From: Planctomycetota bacterium
GTDB taxonomy: Bacteria; Planctomycetota; Phycisphaerae; FEN-1346; JAACEH01
Assembly: GCA_016935955.1 (NCBI GenBank)
Contig: JAFGPY010000066.1
Coordinates: forward strand, 1-25,769
DNA length: 25,769 nt
Direction of reading: 5' to 3'
Made by a program: the position numbers and the translations under genes. Positions 8,042-15,857 of the stretch are shown one piece after another (position 1 is the stretch's first letter; each line of letters opens with the position of its first letter). The notes beneath the pieces are model-generated. The model ran no database searches, had not been told where the DNA came from, and saw nothing but the letters and a program-made list of their open reading frames with translations.

Positions 8042-9250
8042 ATGAAGTCAGTTGTTTTGTCGCTGGTTGCGGCAATCGTATGGATTGCCGTTGTGTTTGT
8101 CGGTTCGATGTCCGTGGTCGCCCAAACTCCGGCCGAAGACGCGCCCCCTGCGGCCCAACCTGGCGGTGAAAGGTTACAACTCAAGACATTGCCGCCGGCG
8201 CCTAAGGGCGGTCGCTTCAAAATGAGCTACGAGCGTGTCTGGCCGGCCGAGCCGGGTCAGGCCCACGTCTGCCTGTGGGCCGACGACAAGTATGCCGCCG
8301 TGTCGGTCACCATCGATGACAACTGCCAGCCCGACCATGAGTGGTGGATCGAACAGGGCAAGAAGTACGGGTTCCGTTTCACGTGGTTCGTCGTCACGGG
8401 CGGCATCGGCGTGAAGACGAACGGTTTCGCCGGTACGTGGGACGACTTCCGCAAGCTCCGCGAACTTGGTCATGAGGTCCAGTCACACACGGTATCGCAC
8501 CACAGCGACGACGGCAAGCGGCCCGACGACGAAGTGCGGGCACAGTACGTCGACTCGAAGAAGGCTATCGAGGAGAACGTCCCTGGCGCGGCCTGCACCT
8601 GCCTGGCCTATCCTTACGGCAGCGGCAAAGATGAAATTGCCTCCGAGTGCTACATCGCCTGCCGCGGCGTAGTGGGCGGCCCCGACCGTGCCAACAGCAT
8701 CAACTACATGCGGACGCACGTTCTGGGAATCCGGCCGGATTCGGTGGACATGCTCCTGACCGGCGAGCACGCATCGACCAAGTGGCTCACCAACCCCATT
8801 AATCGCCGGGCGTGGGGGATCGGGCTCTACCATTACGTTCGTGCCGGCGGGACGGCCGAGGAGAAGGACGCAAACCAGGCCCGGGCCGCCAAAGATCTGG
8901 CCCACCTTGCATCGAAGAAGGACCAGATCTGGATCGCCCCGTTCGGCGAGGTCGCCCGCTTCGGCATGGAACGCGACACGGCCAAGCTCAAGGTCACAAA
9001 GAACACCAGCGATGAGATCCGCCTGACGCTGTCGGACGACATGGACGACACCATCTTCACAGAGTCGCTGACCGTGAAGATCCGCCTGCCGGAAGCCTGG
9101 AAGACGGCCGCCGCCACGCAGGACGGCAAGCCGATCGAGGCCACCATTGTGGAGCACGACGGCGGGCGCTTCGCCCTGGTCAAGGCCGTGCCCGACAAGG
9201 GCGAGGTCTGCCTTGCCCCCAGCGCCGACAACACGGCTGCCGGCAAGTAG
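8042..9250 (+). CDS. Secreted polysaccharide deacetylase (NodB/CE4-type)
   Basis: 402 aa from the ATG at 8042, with GGGAG upstream. An N-terminal hydrophobic signal (VVLSLVAAIVWIAVVFVG..VVAQ) is followed by a Pro/Ala linker. The NodB homology region carries motif 1 as TIDDN (Asp92, Asp93), motif 2 as HEVQSHTVSHHS (metal ligands His149 and His153) and motif 3 as LAYPYGSG (~188-195). These are the catalytic base and the Asp-His-His metal site of carbohydrate esterase family 4, which removes N- or O-acetyl groups from polysaccharides. Residues ~305-395 look like an added beta-rich domain. It is probably exported to the periplasm or surface. It follows the beta-helix gene closely, suggesting joint action on one acetylated glycan whose identity is unknown. 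Confidence 0.88.
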   Translation: MKSVVLSLVAAIVWIAVVFVGSMSVVAQTPAEDAPPAAQPGGERLQLKTLPPAPKGGRFKMSYERVWPAEPGQAHVCLWADDKYAAVSVTIDDNCQPDHEWWIEQGKKYGFRFTWFVVTGGIGVKTNGFAGTWDDFRKLRELGHEVQSHTVSHHSDDGKRPDDEVRAQYVDSKKAIEENVPGAACTCLAYPYGSGKDEIASECYIACRGVVGGPDRANSINYMRTHVLGIRPDSVDMLLTGEHASTKWLTNPINRRAWGIGLYHYVRAGGTAEEKDANQARAAKDLAHLASKKDQIWIAPFGEVARFGMERDTAKLKVTKNTSDEIRLTLSDDMDDTIFTESLTVKIRLPEAWKTAAATQDGKPIEATIVEHDGGRFALVKAVPDKGEVCLAPSADNTAAGK

Positions 9251-9398
9251 ATCGCATTGCTGACAGACGCACCGGCTTTCCGAATCCGATTGCCGACCGG
9301 GCGCTAATGCGTTCGGTCGGTTCGTTTCTAGCCGGAGCCCATGCCGCACCGCTGTCCTCCGTCCCCACGCTTGTCGCGAGCGGGCAAGTGCCATCCTC

Positions 9399-9427
9399 TT
9401 GCCGCGGACGGCGGTCCGTGATATGGT
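9399..9427 (+). promoter_or_regulatory. Promoter of the methyltransferase gene, with dyad in its spacer
   Basis: TTGCCG (9399-9404), a 17-nt spacer and TATGGT (9422-9427). The spacer contains CGGAC-GGCG-GTCCG (9405-9418), a 5-bp inverted repeat placed where a repressor would block RNA polymerase. The leader to the ATG at 9488 would be ~55 nt. Confidence 0.5.
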
Positions 9428-9487
9428 TTCTCGCTACGACGACGGCGGGAACTCGGCGGCGCATCGAACGTGAGGGACGATCAACCG

Positions 9488-10291
9488 ATGAATAGAGATT
9501 ACGTACACGGGTACTCGGCGAAAGAGAACACGCGGCTCGTGGATCAAGCCACCACGTTGACGGAGTTATTGCACTCGGACACGGCTTATCCCGCGGGCAG
9601 CCTGGTCCTGGAGGCGGGTTGCGGCGTAGGCGCTCAGACCGTCACGCTGGCTGCCCACAGCCCCGATGCCGCCGTCGTGTCGATTGACATCTCGGCGACC
9701 TCCCTGGCCGAGGCCCAACAGAGAACTCGTGCAGCCGGGTTACACAACGTCACTTTCCTGCAGGCCGACATCTTCAACCTGCCGTTTCCCGACGAACACT
9801 TCGACCATGTGTTTGTCTGCTTCGTCCTGGAGCACCTGCCGAATCCCGACGAGGCCTTGGCCTGCCTGCGGCGAGTGCTGAAACCTGGCGGCACGATCAC
9901 CGTGATCGAAGGCGACCACGGGTCGGCGTACTTCCATCCCGACAGTCCGCTGGCGCAGCAGGCCATTCAGTGTCTGATCGATCTGCAGCGGCAAGCCGGC
10001 GGTGACTCGCTGATCGGGCGGCGGCTCTATCCGCTCCTGACGCAGGCGGATTTCGCCGACGTCCGCGTCTCGCCGCGAATGGTCTACGCCGACGCGACGC
10101 GGCCGGAACTGGTGGACGGCTTCACGCGAAAGACCTTCACGGCCATGGTCGAAGGCGTCGGCCGGCAAGCCGTCGATCAGGGATTGATGGACGAAGCGTC
10201 GTGGGCCGCCGGCATTCGCGACCTTTACCGCACCGCGGAGGCCGACGGTACGTTCTGCTACACGTTTTTCAAGGCCGTGGGCACCAGGTGA
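9488..10291 (+). CDS. Class I SAM-dependent methyltransferase
   Basis: 267 aa from the ATG at 9488; GAGGGA lies ~10 nt upstream, and the GTG at 9470 would overlap it. The Rossmann-like methyltransferase core is clear: motif I VLEAGCGVGAQTVTLA binds SAM, an acidic loop VVSIDIS ends strand 2, QADIFNLPF is motif II, and FVCFVLEHLPNPDEAL with VLKPGGTITVIEGDHG form motifs III and beyond. This is the Methyltransf_11/UbiE-like subtype. The C-terminal ~100 residues have no recognisable substrate domain, so the acceptor (small molecule, lipid or quinone) is unknown. The quinone-reductase-like gene begins 72 nt downstream on the same strand. That is compatible with, but not proof of, a shared redox-cofactor role. 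Confidence 0.88.
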   Translation: MNRDYVHGYSAKENTRLVDQATTLTELLHSDTAYPAGSLVLEAGCGVGAQTVTLAAHSPDAAVVSIDISATSLAEAQQRTRAAGLHNVTFLQADIFNLPFPDEHFDHVFVCFVLEHLPNPDEALACLRRVLKPGGTITVIEGDHGSAYFHPDSPLAQQAIQCLIDLQRQAGGDSLIGRRLYPLLTQADFADVRVSPRMVYADATRPELVDGFTRKTFTAMVEGVGRQAVDQGLMDEASWAAGIRDLYRTAEADGTFCYTFFKAVGTR

Positions 10292-10363
10292 CGCGCCGCC
10301 CGACGTGCCGTGGCCGCGGAGCATGAGTGACCCTCGGCGGTTTCATGCAAGGAGTTGCCGACG

Positions 10364-10966
10364 ATGAACATCTCGCTGATCCTGGCCCATCCCGATGGCC
10401 GGAGCTTCAACCATGCTATCGCCAACACGGCCGCAGCGCGGTTACGGGCCAACGGTCACACGGCGAGTCTCCACGATCTCTATGCCGAGAAGTTCGATCC
10501 GTTGCTGTTCGGGCCGGAGTTCCCCGCCGAGGCGACGCTGCCGCCGACCATACGGAAGCACTGCTACGAGATCCATGCGGCCGACGGTATCGTCATCGTT
10601 CATCCCAACTGGTGGGGCCAGCCGCCGGCGATCCTGAAGGGTTGGATCGACCGCGTGCTGCGGGCCGGAGTTGCCTACAGGTTCCTCGATGGCGACAAGG
10701 GAGAGGGCGTGCCGGTCGGGCTCCTGAACGCCAGGGCGGCAATCGTCTTTAACACGGCCAACACGCCGTCGGAGCGCGAACAGCAGGTTTTCGGCGACCC
10801 GCTGCAACTTCTCTGGAAGAATTGCATCTTCGACCTCTGCGGCGCCCCCGCCTTTCACCGAGAGATGTTCACCGTGGTCATCACCAGCACGTACGAACAG
10901 CGTTGCGGCTGGTTGAAGAGGGTCGAGGAGATCATCGACCGGTATTTTGCGGCAGACCACGTCTGA
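10364..10966 (+). CDS. NAD(P)H quinone oxidoreductase (flavodoxin-fold, NQO/MdaB-like)
   Basis: 200 aa from the ATG at 10364, with AAGGAG 9 nt upstream; a TTG at 10355 would overlap that site. The flavodoxin-like fold is evident: ISLILAHPDGRSFNHAIA is the phosphate-binding loop after strand 1, and HDLYAEKFDPLL matches the 'DLY...FDP' signature. IVIVHPNWWGQPPAILKGWI is the FMN/FAD-binding WWG..P..LKGW motif of the NAD(P)H dehydrogenase (quinone) family. WKNCIFDLCGA follows in the second half. The enzyme should be a soluble cytoplasmic two-electron reductase of quinones or similar electrophiles. Its length is normal for the bacterial branch. The exact acceptor cannot be told. Confidence 0.9.
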   Translation: MNISLILAHPDGRSFNHAIANTAAARLRANGHTASLHDLYAEKFDPLLFGPEFPAEATLPPTIRKHCYEIHAADGIVIVHPNWWGQPPAILKGWIDRVLRAGVAYRFLDGDKGEGVPVGLLNARAAIVFNTANTPSEREQQVFGDPLQLLWKNCIFDLCGAPAFHREMFTVVITSTYEQRCGWLKRVEEIIDRYFAADHV

Positions 10967-11266
10967 ATGGCGGACGCGCGTGGGGCGATAGTGGGGCCGC
11001 ACGGGCATCGTGCCCCTGTCTTTGCCGTCTTCCAGGCGCAAAAACATATCGTGTCTTTGGTGCGGTATTGCGGGTATGCTTGGCATGGCGATTCGTCGAC
11101 GAGACGCAGCCCGGCGGCCTGTCCCGAGTGTCGTCGAGGGGCTTCAGCCGGGAAACGGTCGGCGGGCGTCACGGCTTGGCTTCCTCTCGACGCTGCTTGC
11201 GGCAGGCGGTCGGACCGTGGCACTCGTCCTCAGGCATTCGCACACATCTTTTGAGGAGGTCATGCC
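10967..11266. other. 300-nt intergenic stretch upstream of the ACT gene
   Basis: Frames here (for example 10967-11254 on plus) have no ribosome binding site and a composition unlike a protein, so I call no gene. A TATGCT box at 11075-11080 could be a -10 for the ACT gene, but no good -35 stands 16-18 nt upstream. Confidence 0.45.
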
Positions 11267-11689
11267 ATGGCACTGAAAGTGACGCGGGTTCAGGTCTGGG
11301 CGGCCGGCATCGACGACAAGCCGGGCGGCCTGGCCAACAAACTGGAGACCCTGGCCGAGAGCGGGGCCAACCTGGAGTTCGTCATCGCCCGCCGCGCGCC
11401 CGACAAGCCGGGCAAGGGCGTGGTCTTCGTCACGCCGATCGTCGGCGACGACCAGCAGAAGGCCGCCAAGACGGCCGGCTTCGTAACCACCGACAGTCTG
11501 CATTCAGTGCGGGCCGCCGGCCTCGATGAGCCCGGCCTGGGAGCCAGGATCACGCGGGCACTGGCCGACGCCGGGATCAACCTTCGCGGCTTGTCGGCGG
11601 CCTCGCTGGCCGGCAAGTGCGTGGTTCACCTGGCACTGGACAGCGATGCCGATGCGGCCAAGGCGGCCGAGACCCTGAAGAGCCTTTGA
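11267..11689 (+). CDS. Tandem ACT-domain protein
   Basis: 140 aa from the ATG at 11267. A strong GAGGAGGT lies 7 nt upstream; an ATG at 11262 is out of frame. Two ACT-type ligand-binding modules are visible. The first opens VQVWAAGIDDKPGGLANKLE.. with GANLEFVIAR. The second opens AAGLDEPGLGARITRALADAGINLRG and ends with VVHLALDSD. 'DxPG..a.l...L..aGiNl' is the ACT hallmark. Stand-alone tandem ACT proteins usually bind amino acids and act as regulators or orphan sensor subunits; no catalytic domain is attached. The ligand is unknown. Confidence 0.85.
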   Translation: MALKVTRVQVWAAGIDDKPGGLANKLETLAESGANLEFVIARRAPDKPGKGVVFVTPIVGDDQQKAAKTAGFVTTDSLHSVRAAGLDEPGLGARITRALADAGINLRGLSAASLAGKCVVHLALDSDADAAKAAETLKSL

Positions 11690-11798
11690 GCCGTCACCTG
11701 CGAAGCGACGACGATGGCGTATAACCGGGCGGCCGGGTATCGCAAGTCCAGGCCGCGCCGCAACCGCATCGATCCGTATCCTGCCAGGAGCACATGAC

Positions 11799-13775
11799 AT
11801 GGTAAATCTGTGGAGAGGGGAACGTAGCGTCGCGGTCGCTCTGCTCGCTCTAGTGCTGGTAGGGTTGCCTGCGGAACCCGTCGCGGTGGCCAAGGACAAG
11901 GTCACACCCGTTGACGCGAGGAAGATCGAGCCGCGGTCGAGCAAACAGGACGGTCTGCCGCTGCTGTCGAACGTCTCGCAGTTCGGCATCACGTGGACCT
12001 TCGCCGCACCGTCGCCCGTGGGCCAGTTCGTCAACGGCGACTGGTACGTGGTCGGCCCGGTGACGATCACGGCGATCAGCCCGTCGCCGGTCTACGGAGC
12101 GAATGCCCGCAACGGCAGCACCCTGAACCTACCTATCAGCGGCTTGGTTGGCTACGACAGCCGCGTGACCAACTATTACCGCGACGCCCTGAACGCGCGG
12201 CTGCCAATCGCCATGGTACCGGGCGACTCGCTGGTGTCGACGATCAGCGTGGACGTCATGGGGCAGATCCCGAACATGCTGCGGACGAGCGACCACTCGA
12301 ACCTGCCGGTGCGGACGGCCGCCGTGCTGACCTGCATGGCCGAGCAGCCGCCGGCGGACGCCTTCCGCCCGTCGTTCATGGACACCTCGAATACAGTCTA
12401 CCGGGCAGGCAGCCTGCGACGGCACCTGTTGCCGCAATTGCCGCGACCGGCCCACACACCGACGTTGGCCGAGTACGAACGCTACCTCGAACGGCCGTGG
12501 GCCGACCCGGCGTGGTTCAGTTTCGCCGCGCCGATGGAGAACATGCCGGTCTACGGCCGCGAGTACGCGCGGTTGGTGGGCATGGCCAGCCTGCTGCTGT
12601 GCTGCGACTTCACCGACCAGGAGAAGGAGACCCTCCTGATCCGCTTCACGCAACTCGGCATCGACCTGTGGGGCATGGTCCGGGCCGGGCATCCCGGCTG
12701 GAACGCTCACGGCGGCCACCACAGCGGCCACAAGTGGCCGATCATCTTCGCCGGACTGATGCTGGGCGACGTCGCCATGCAGCGGCCGAGCGCAACCTAC
12801 CCCGCCACGGACTACCAGGAAGACATGCAGACGATGTACGACGCCTGCTGGACCGGGGCCACGGCCGTCTACGCCGGGCATTTCGGCAGCGAGGGGCACC
12901 CGAGCTACGACGACTGGGGTCCGTACGAGCATCTGCACCCGAGCCAGTGGCCGGGTACGATCGGCGAGAACTATCGCCGCTGCTGCACGAGTCTCTCATG
13001 GATCGGCGAGGCCCTGGCGGCGCGCATCCTGCACGCCGCGGACCTTTGGCAACACAACGCCTTCTTCGACTACTGCGACCGCTGGATGACTGAGGACGAC
13101 ACGCAGTTCGCCCAGATTGCCGCCAGCTACCACCCGGACAGCGATTGGTGGTTCACGGCCGACTGGGCTCGGCAACGACAGTGCTGGGACACGTTCGTCG
13201 AGGAAATGTGGGCCGCCTACCGCGACAATCTTCCGGAGTTGACCGTTTGGCACGTCGTGGCTGACCACAGGTCGGTCGGCGAGTTGGCCACGGAGATCGA
13301 CGGCACGTTCGCCGAGCCGCGCGTTGCGGGGTTGCGCCGGCTGCGCGTGACGTTTAACACGCAGATCGATCCGGCCACGCTCGTGGCGGGAGCCGTGACG
13401 GTCGTCGGCCAATCGCACGGCAATGTCTCGTCGCTGGTCGGCAGCCTGACGCTCGACGACACGCTCCGCGAGTTGACCATCGGCCTGTCGGCCTCGCCGC
13501 CAGACGCCGACGTCTACACCGTGACGCTGACCGATACGCTGAGGACGCTCGATGGGCAGACCCTGTCGGGCAACCGCGAGGTGACGGTGCGGCTCTTGGC
13601 CGGCGACACGGACGGCTCGGGCACCGTAACAGCGGCCGACGTTCTGGCCCTGCGTGCGGCGGCCGGCCAAGCGGTTTCGGCGGGCAATGCCGCTTTAGAT
13701 CTGGACGCCAGCGGCGTGATCACCTCAGCCGACGTCCGGGCCGCGTGGACCCGCTTGGGTAACCAGTTGCCGTAA
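11799..13775 (+). CDS. Secreted dockerin-tailed protein, possible polysaccharide-active enzyme
   Basis: 658 aa from the ATG at 11799, with AGGAG ~8 nt upstream. The signal peptide (SVAVALLALVLVGLPAEPVAVA) is clear. Residues ~40-490 form one large domain rich in Trp, Tyr and His, including GHPGWNAHGGHHSGHKWPII and HFGSEGHPSYDDWGPYEHLH. It is probably helical, like the (alpha/alpha) toroid of polysaccharide lyases, but I cannot place it in a family. Residues ~505-595 look like an Ig-like/SbsA-type beta-sandwich (FNTQIDPATLVAGAVTV). The C-terminus, from ~602, is a type I dockerin: two EF-hand-like repeats, GDTDGSGTVTAADVLALR and LDASGVITSADVRAAW, with Asp/Ser ligands at calcium positions. Dockerins bind cohesins; in Planctomycetes they are common outside cellulosomes. 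The next gene encodes a PEP-CTERM protein. Confidence 0.85.
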   Translation: MVNLWRGERSVAVALLALVLVGLPAEPVAVAKDKVTPVDARKIEPRSSKQDGLPLLSNVSQFGITWTFAAPSPVGQFVNGDWYVVGPVTITAISPSPVYGANARNGSTLNLPISGLVGYDSRVTNYYRDALNARLPIAMVPGDSLVSTISVDVMGQIPNMLRTSDHSNLPVRTAAVLTCMAEQPPADAFRPSFMDTSNTVYRAGSLRRHLLPQLPRPAHTPTLAEYERYLERPWADPAWFSFAAPMENMPVYGREYARLVGMASLLLCCDFTDQEKETLLIRFTQLGIDLWGMVRAGHPGWNAHGGHHSGHKWPIIFAGLMLGDVAMQRPSATYPATDYQEDMQTMYDACWTGATAVYAGHFGSEGHPSYDDWGPYEHLHPSQWPGTIGENYRRCCTSLSWIGEALAARILHAADLWQHNAFFDYCDRWMTEDDTQFAQIAASYHPDSDWWFTADWARQRQCWDTFVEEMWAAYRDNLPELTVWHVVADHRSVGELATEIDGTFAEPRVAGLRRLRVTFNTQIDPATLVAGAVTVVGQSHGNVSSLVGSLTLDDTLRELTIGLSASPPDADVYTVTLTDTLRTLDGQTLSGNREVTVRLLAGDTDGSGTVTAADVLALRAAAGQAVSAGNAALDLDASGVITSADVRAAWTRLGNQLP

Positions 13776-13801
13776 GGATCACCCCCCGACTTCTCAGCAC
13801 A

Positions 13802-13820
13802 CCGCCCGTCAGCAGGGCGG
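13802..13820 (+). terminator. GC hairpin after the dockerin gene
   Basis: A 6-bp stem CCGCCC/GGGCGG with a 7-nt loop lies 26 nt after the stop codon. No T-tract follows, so it may be a weak or Rho-assisted terminator, or an RNA-stabilising 3' end. Confidence 0.4.
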
Positions 13821-13950
13821 GGGCCATGTTCCCAGGGTTAACCACCGCTTGGAACGTCCCACCTTCGCCAAACTGCCCCGTCCTCAGAACTTGTTAGGAA
13901 TTATACGCATCCGTCCAGCATACCATTCTGCCCTGCTCTGGGCAGGCCTT

Positions 13951-13988
13951 GTCAAGTGGTTTGGGGTATTTGGCCTACTCGACTTGAC
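13951..13988. repeat. Spaced inverted repeat GTCAAGT..ACTTGAC
   Basis: Seven-base arms at 13951-13957 and 13982-13988 are separated by 24 nt. The right arm overlaps the -35 box TTGACT of the promoter for the PEP-CTERM gene, so a dimeric regulator bound here would affect transcription. Confidence 0.4.
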
Positions 13989-14012
13989 TTTCCGGCAAAC
14001 GCGGTCTATATA
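13984..14012 (+). promoter_or_regulatory. Strong sigma70-type promoter of the PEP-CTERM gene
   Basis: TTGACT (13984-13989), a 17-nt spacer and TATATA (14007-14012; an alternative TATAGT lies two bases on). This is among the best promoter matches in the window. A start near 14019 gives a leader of about 140 nt. Confidence 0.65.
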
Positions 14013-14145
14013 GTACCTTAAGCTGACAGATCTGCGCTCGGGGGGCTCTATAACCGAACTATGCCAAACCCCTTCCGAGGCTCAGTGTACGTCGCTACGA
14101 CTGGCAGAAACGGTCTTCCAGTGCTGAAAACGGGGCATGAGAGAC

Positions 14146-14161
14146 AAGGAGGTCTGAGTTG
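14146..14161 (+). promoter_or_regulatory. Ribosome binding site fixing a TTG start
   Basis: AAGGAGGT at 14146-14153, a near-perfect anti-SD complement, lies 5 nt before TTG (14159-14161). No ATG or GTG nearby fits, so the TTG is the start codon. Confidence 0.75.
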
Positions 14162-14830
14162 AGAACGGCTTTGGTTGCAGGGATGCTGCTTCTGATCAGC
14201 GGCAGTGCGTTTGCGGACGTGGTTACGCTGACCACGCCGACCGCAGGGGACGCTACCTATTCGTGGAACAGCAAGTACGGTCCATATGGCTACGGCGTTG
14301 GGGGCACCGAGATGGGCGTCGGCCTGAGCATGGGCGGTTCATACGGCAACGATTACACGGTCTCGATCTTCGAGATTCCCATTGCCGCACTCATGGGCCA
14401 GACCGTGACCGGCGCGACACTCCGGGTGAACTCGCTGGGCTTCGGCACGGGCTACTACTACGGTTCGGCCAGCATCGGCTGGCTGGACACCGGCACGATG
14501 ACGCTCACGGGCGACGTGGTGGCCGACGGTCTCGGACCGGCCAGCACGGGCCGTCCCGGTGGCCTGGCCCTCTGGAACAGTGACTGGGGCACCAATTCGG
14601 CCGGCCTGCAAACGTTCGACGTCCTGAGCTACGTCCTGGCCGACCTGGCCGCGGGCCGCAGCTACTCGACGTTCGTCATGTCGGGCTCCCGCGACACCTG
14701 GGGCTCAATCTACACGGCCGAGAGCGGCAGCGGTCCTCAGATCGTGGCCACCACGGTTCCGGAGCCGGCGACCATGGGCCTGCTGGGCCTGGGCTTGGCG
14801 ACCCTGGCCATGCGTCGCAGGAAGAAGTAG
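14159..14830 (+). CDS. PEP-CTERM sorted surface protein
   Basis: 223 aa from a TTG start set by an almost perfect ribosome binding site. The signal peptide is MRTALVAGMLLLISGSAFA. The mature ~180 residues are Gly/Ser/Thr-rich and beta-type (TYSWNSKYGPYGYGVGG; VTGATLRVNSLGFGTGY), like the DNRLRE/disaggregatase-related beta-sandwiches seen in extracellular proteins. The C-terminus is a textbook PEP-CTERM signal: VPEPATM, a hydrophobic GLLGLGLATLA and a basic RRRKK tail (residues ~200-223). Exosortase recognises this signal, cleaves it, and routes the protein to the cell surface or exopolysaccharide matrix. No exosortase gene lies in the window. The gene stands alone between its own promoter and a hairpin terminator. 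Confidence 0.93.
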   Translation: MRTALVAGMLLLISGSAFADVVTLTTPTAGDATYSWNSKYGPYGYGVGGTEMGVGLSMGGSYGNDYTVSIFEIPIAALMGQTVTGATLRVNSLGFGTGYYYGSASIGWLDTGTMTLTGDVVADGLGPASTGRPGGLALWNSDWGTNSAGLQTFDVLSYVLADLAAGRSYSTFVMSGSRDTWGSIYTAESGSGPQIVATTVPEPATMGLLGLGLATLAMRRRKK

Positions 14831-14865
14831 GAACCAAGCCTTCGACATCCTGAAACAGTCTGTCC

Positions 14866-14897
14866 GAGAGAGCCGGTCCAGGGGGGGCGGCTCTCTC
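14866..14897 (+). terminator. Hairpin terminator of the PEP-CTERM gene
   Basis: A perfect 10-bp stem (GAGAGAGCCG paired with CGGCTCTCTC) with a 12-nt G-rich loop begins 36 nt after the stop codon. The T-tract is absent. The position and stability fit a transcription end or a 3' protective structure. Confidence 0.6.
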
Positions 14898-14974
14898 TGC
14901 ATTGCCGACCTGTGTAACAGCCCGACGTTCGATGATAAACCGTCTCGGGATTTCCCTGCGGCGGCGTGTTTTTC

Positions 14975-15003
14975 TTGCACGTCGGTTCCGCACGACGTAT
15001 GCT
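14975..15003 (+). promoter_or_regulatory. Promoter of the alpha/beta hydrolase gene
   Basis: TTGCAC (14975-14980), a 17-nt spacer and TATGCT (14998-15003). A start near 15010 would leave a leader of ~74 nt before the ATG at 15084. Confidence 0.5.
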
Positions 15004-15083
15004 TTGTTCGAGCGGTTGTTGTCGGCGCGCCGGGTCCAGGCGTCCGAGCGCGCCCGCTGTGGGGCCTGTGGAGGACGCACGCC

Positions 15084-15851
15084 ATGAACGGCTCTGCGAT
15101 TGTCAAGCACTCCATTCAGTATGGATTCAAGCGGCAGGACTTCCCTTCGCCGCAAAGCCACGGCGCCTTTGTGATCCAGCCCGAAACGCCAGCTGACGGA
15201 CGGCCGTGGGTCTGGTACGCGCCGACTTTCGTCGCTGGCGACCGACCGCTGCCCAAGCCGCTGCATGAATGGTACCTGCGGCCGCTGCTGGAGGCGGGTT
15301 TCGCGGTGGCCGGCGTGGATGTAGGCGAATCGTGGGGCAGCCCGGCGGGACGAACGGGCTTCAATGAGTTCTACAACATCGTCGTCCGTCAGTTCGGCCT
15401 GTCGCCAAAGGCCTGCCTGATGCCGCAGAGCCGCGGCGGCCTGATGCTCTACAACTGGGCGGCCGAGCACGCCGATTGCGTACAGTGCATCGGGGCCATC
15501 TACCCGGTCTGCAACATCCACCACCCGCAGCGCCTGGAGACGATCTGTAAGGCCTACGAGCTGACCAGCGAACAATTGGCCGCACAGCTCGACCGCCACC
15601 AGCCGCTGGATCGCCTGACCGCGCTGGCGGAAGCGGGTGTCCCTGTCCTTCATATTCACGGCGACCGCGACGACGTCGTGTCGCTGGACACCAACTCGGC
15701 CGAACTGATCCGCCGCTATCGTGACCTGGGAGGAATTGCCGAGTTGATCGTTGTCAACGGCAAGGGGCACGAGGAGGCGCCTGAGTACTTCGAGCGCCGC
15801 GAGTTGCTGGAGTTCTTCCAGCGGCAGGGATCGCCAGTGGCATGCGGGTAG
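15084..15851 (+). CDS. Alpha/beta hydrolase
   Basis: 255 aa from the ATG at 15084, with GGAGG ~9 nt upstream. The fold is suggested by AGFAVAGVDVGESWGSP (strand 4 and oxyanion region), a nucleophile elbow LMPQSRGGLML, an acid site VLHIHGDRDDVVSL and a late histidine in VVNGKGHEEAP. The likely triad is Ser116, Asp196 or Asp197, and His229. The elbow reads Q-S-R-G-G rather than the usual GxSxG, which changes the first glycine. There is no signal peptide, so it should be cytoplasmic. The DLGG-containing segment and overall layout resemble small dienelactone-hydrolase or acyl-esterase-like proteins common in planctomycetes. The substrate is unknown. Confidence 0.78.
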   Translation: MNGSAIVKHSIQYGFKRQDFPSPQSHGAFVIQPETPADGRPWVWYAPTFVAGDRPLPKPLHEWYLRPLLEAGFAVAGVDVGESWGSPAGRTGFNEFYNIVVRQFGLSPKACLMPQSRGGLMLYNWAAEHADCVQCIGAIYPVCNIHHPQRLETICKAYELTSEQLAAQLDRHQPLDRLTALAEAGVPVLHIHGDRDDVVSLDTNSAELIRRYRDLGGIAELIVVNGKGHEEAPEYFERRELLEFFQRQGSPVACG

Positions 15852-15857
15852 GCACCA

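Larger units (their letters stand above)
13776..14158. other. 383-nt regulatory intergenic region
   Basis: There is no gene, and the region is locally much more AT-rich than its surroundings. It contains a hairpin after the dockerin gene, a second hairpin CTGCCC-N6-GGGCAG (13928-13945), a spaced inverted repeat, a strong promoter, and then a ~140-nt leader ahead of the PEP-CTERM gene. Confidence 0.7.

Noticed and set aside
7980..8045. Frameshift at the end of the beta-helix gene hiding a longer protein
   Set aside because: Only 36 nt separate its stop from the deacetylase ATG, which has its own SD, so there is no hidden continuation in another frame.
10967..11254. 95-codon open frame between the quinone reductase and ACT genes
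   Set aside because: It starts immediately at the previous stop without an SD, and the translation is Arg/Ala/Gly-rich with no hydrophobic core pattern.
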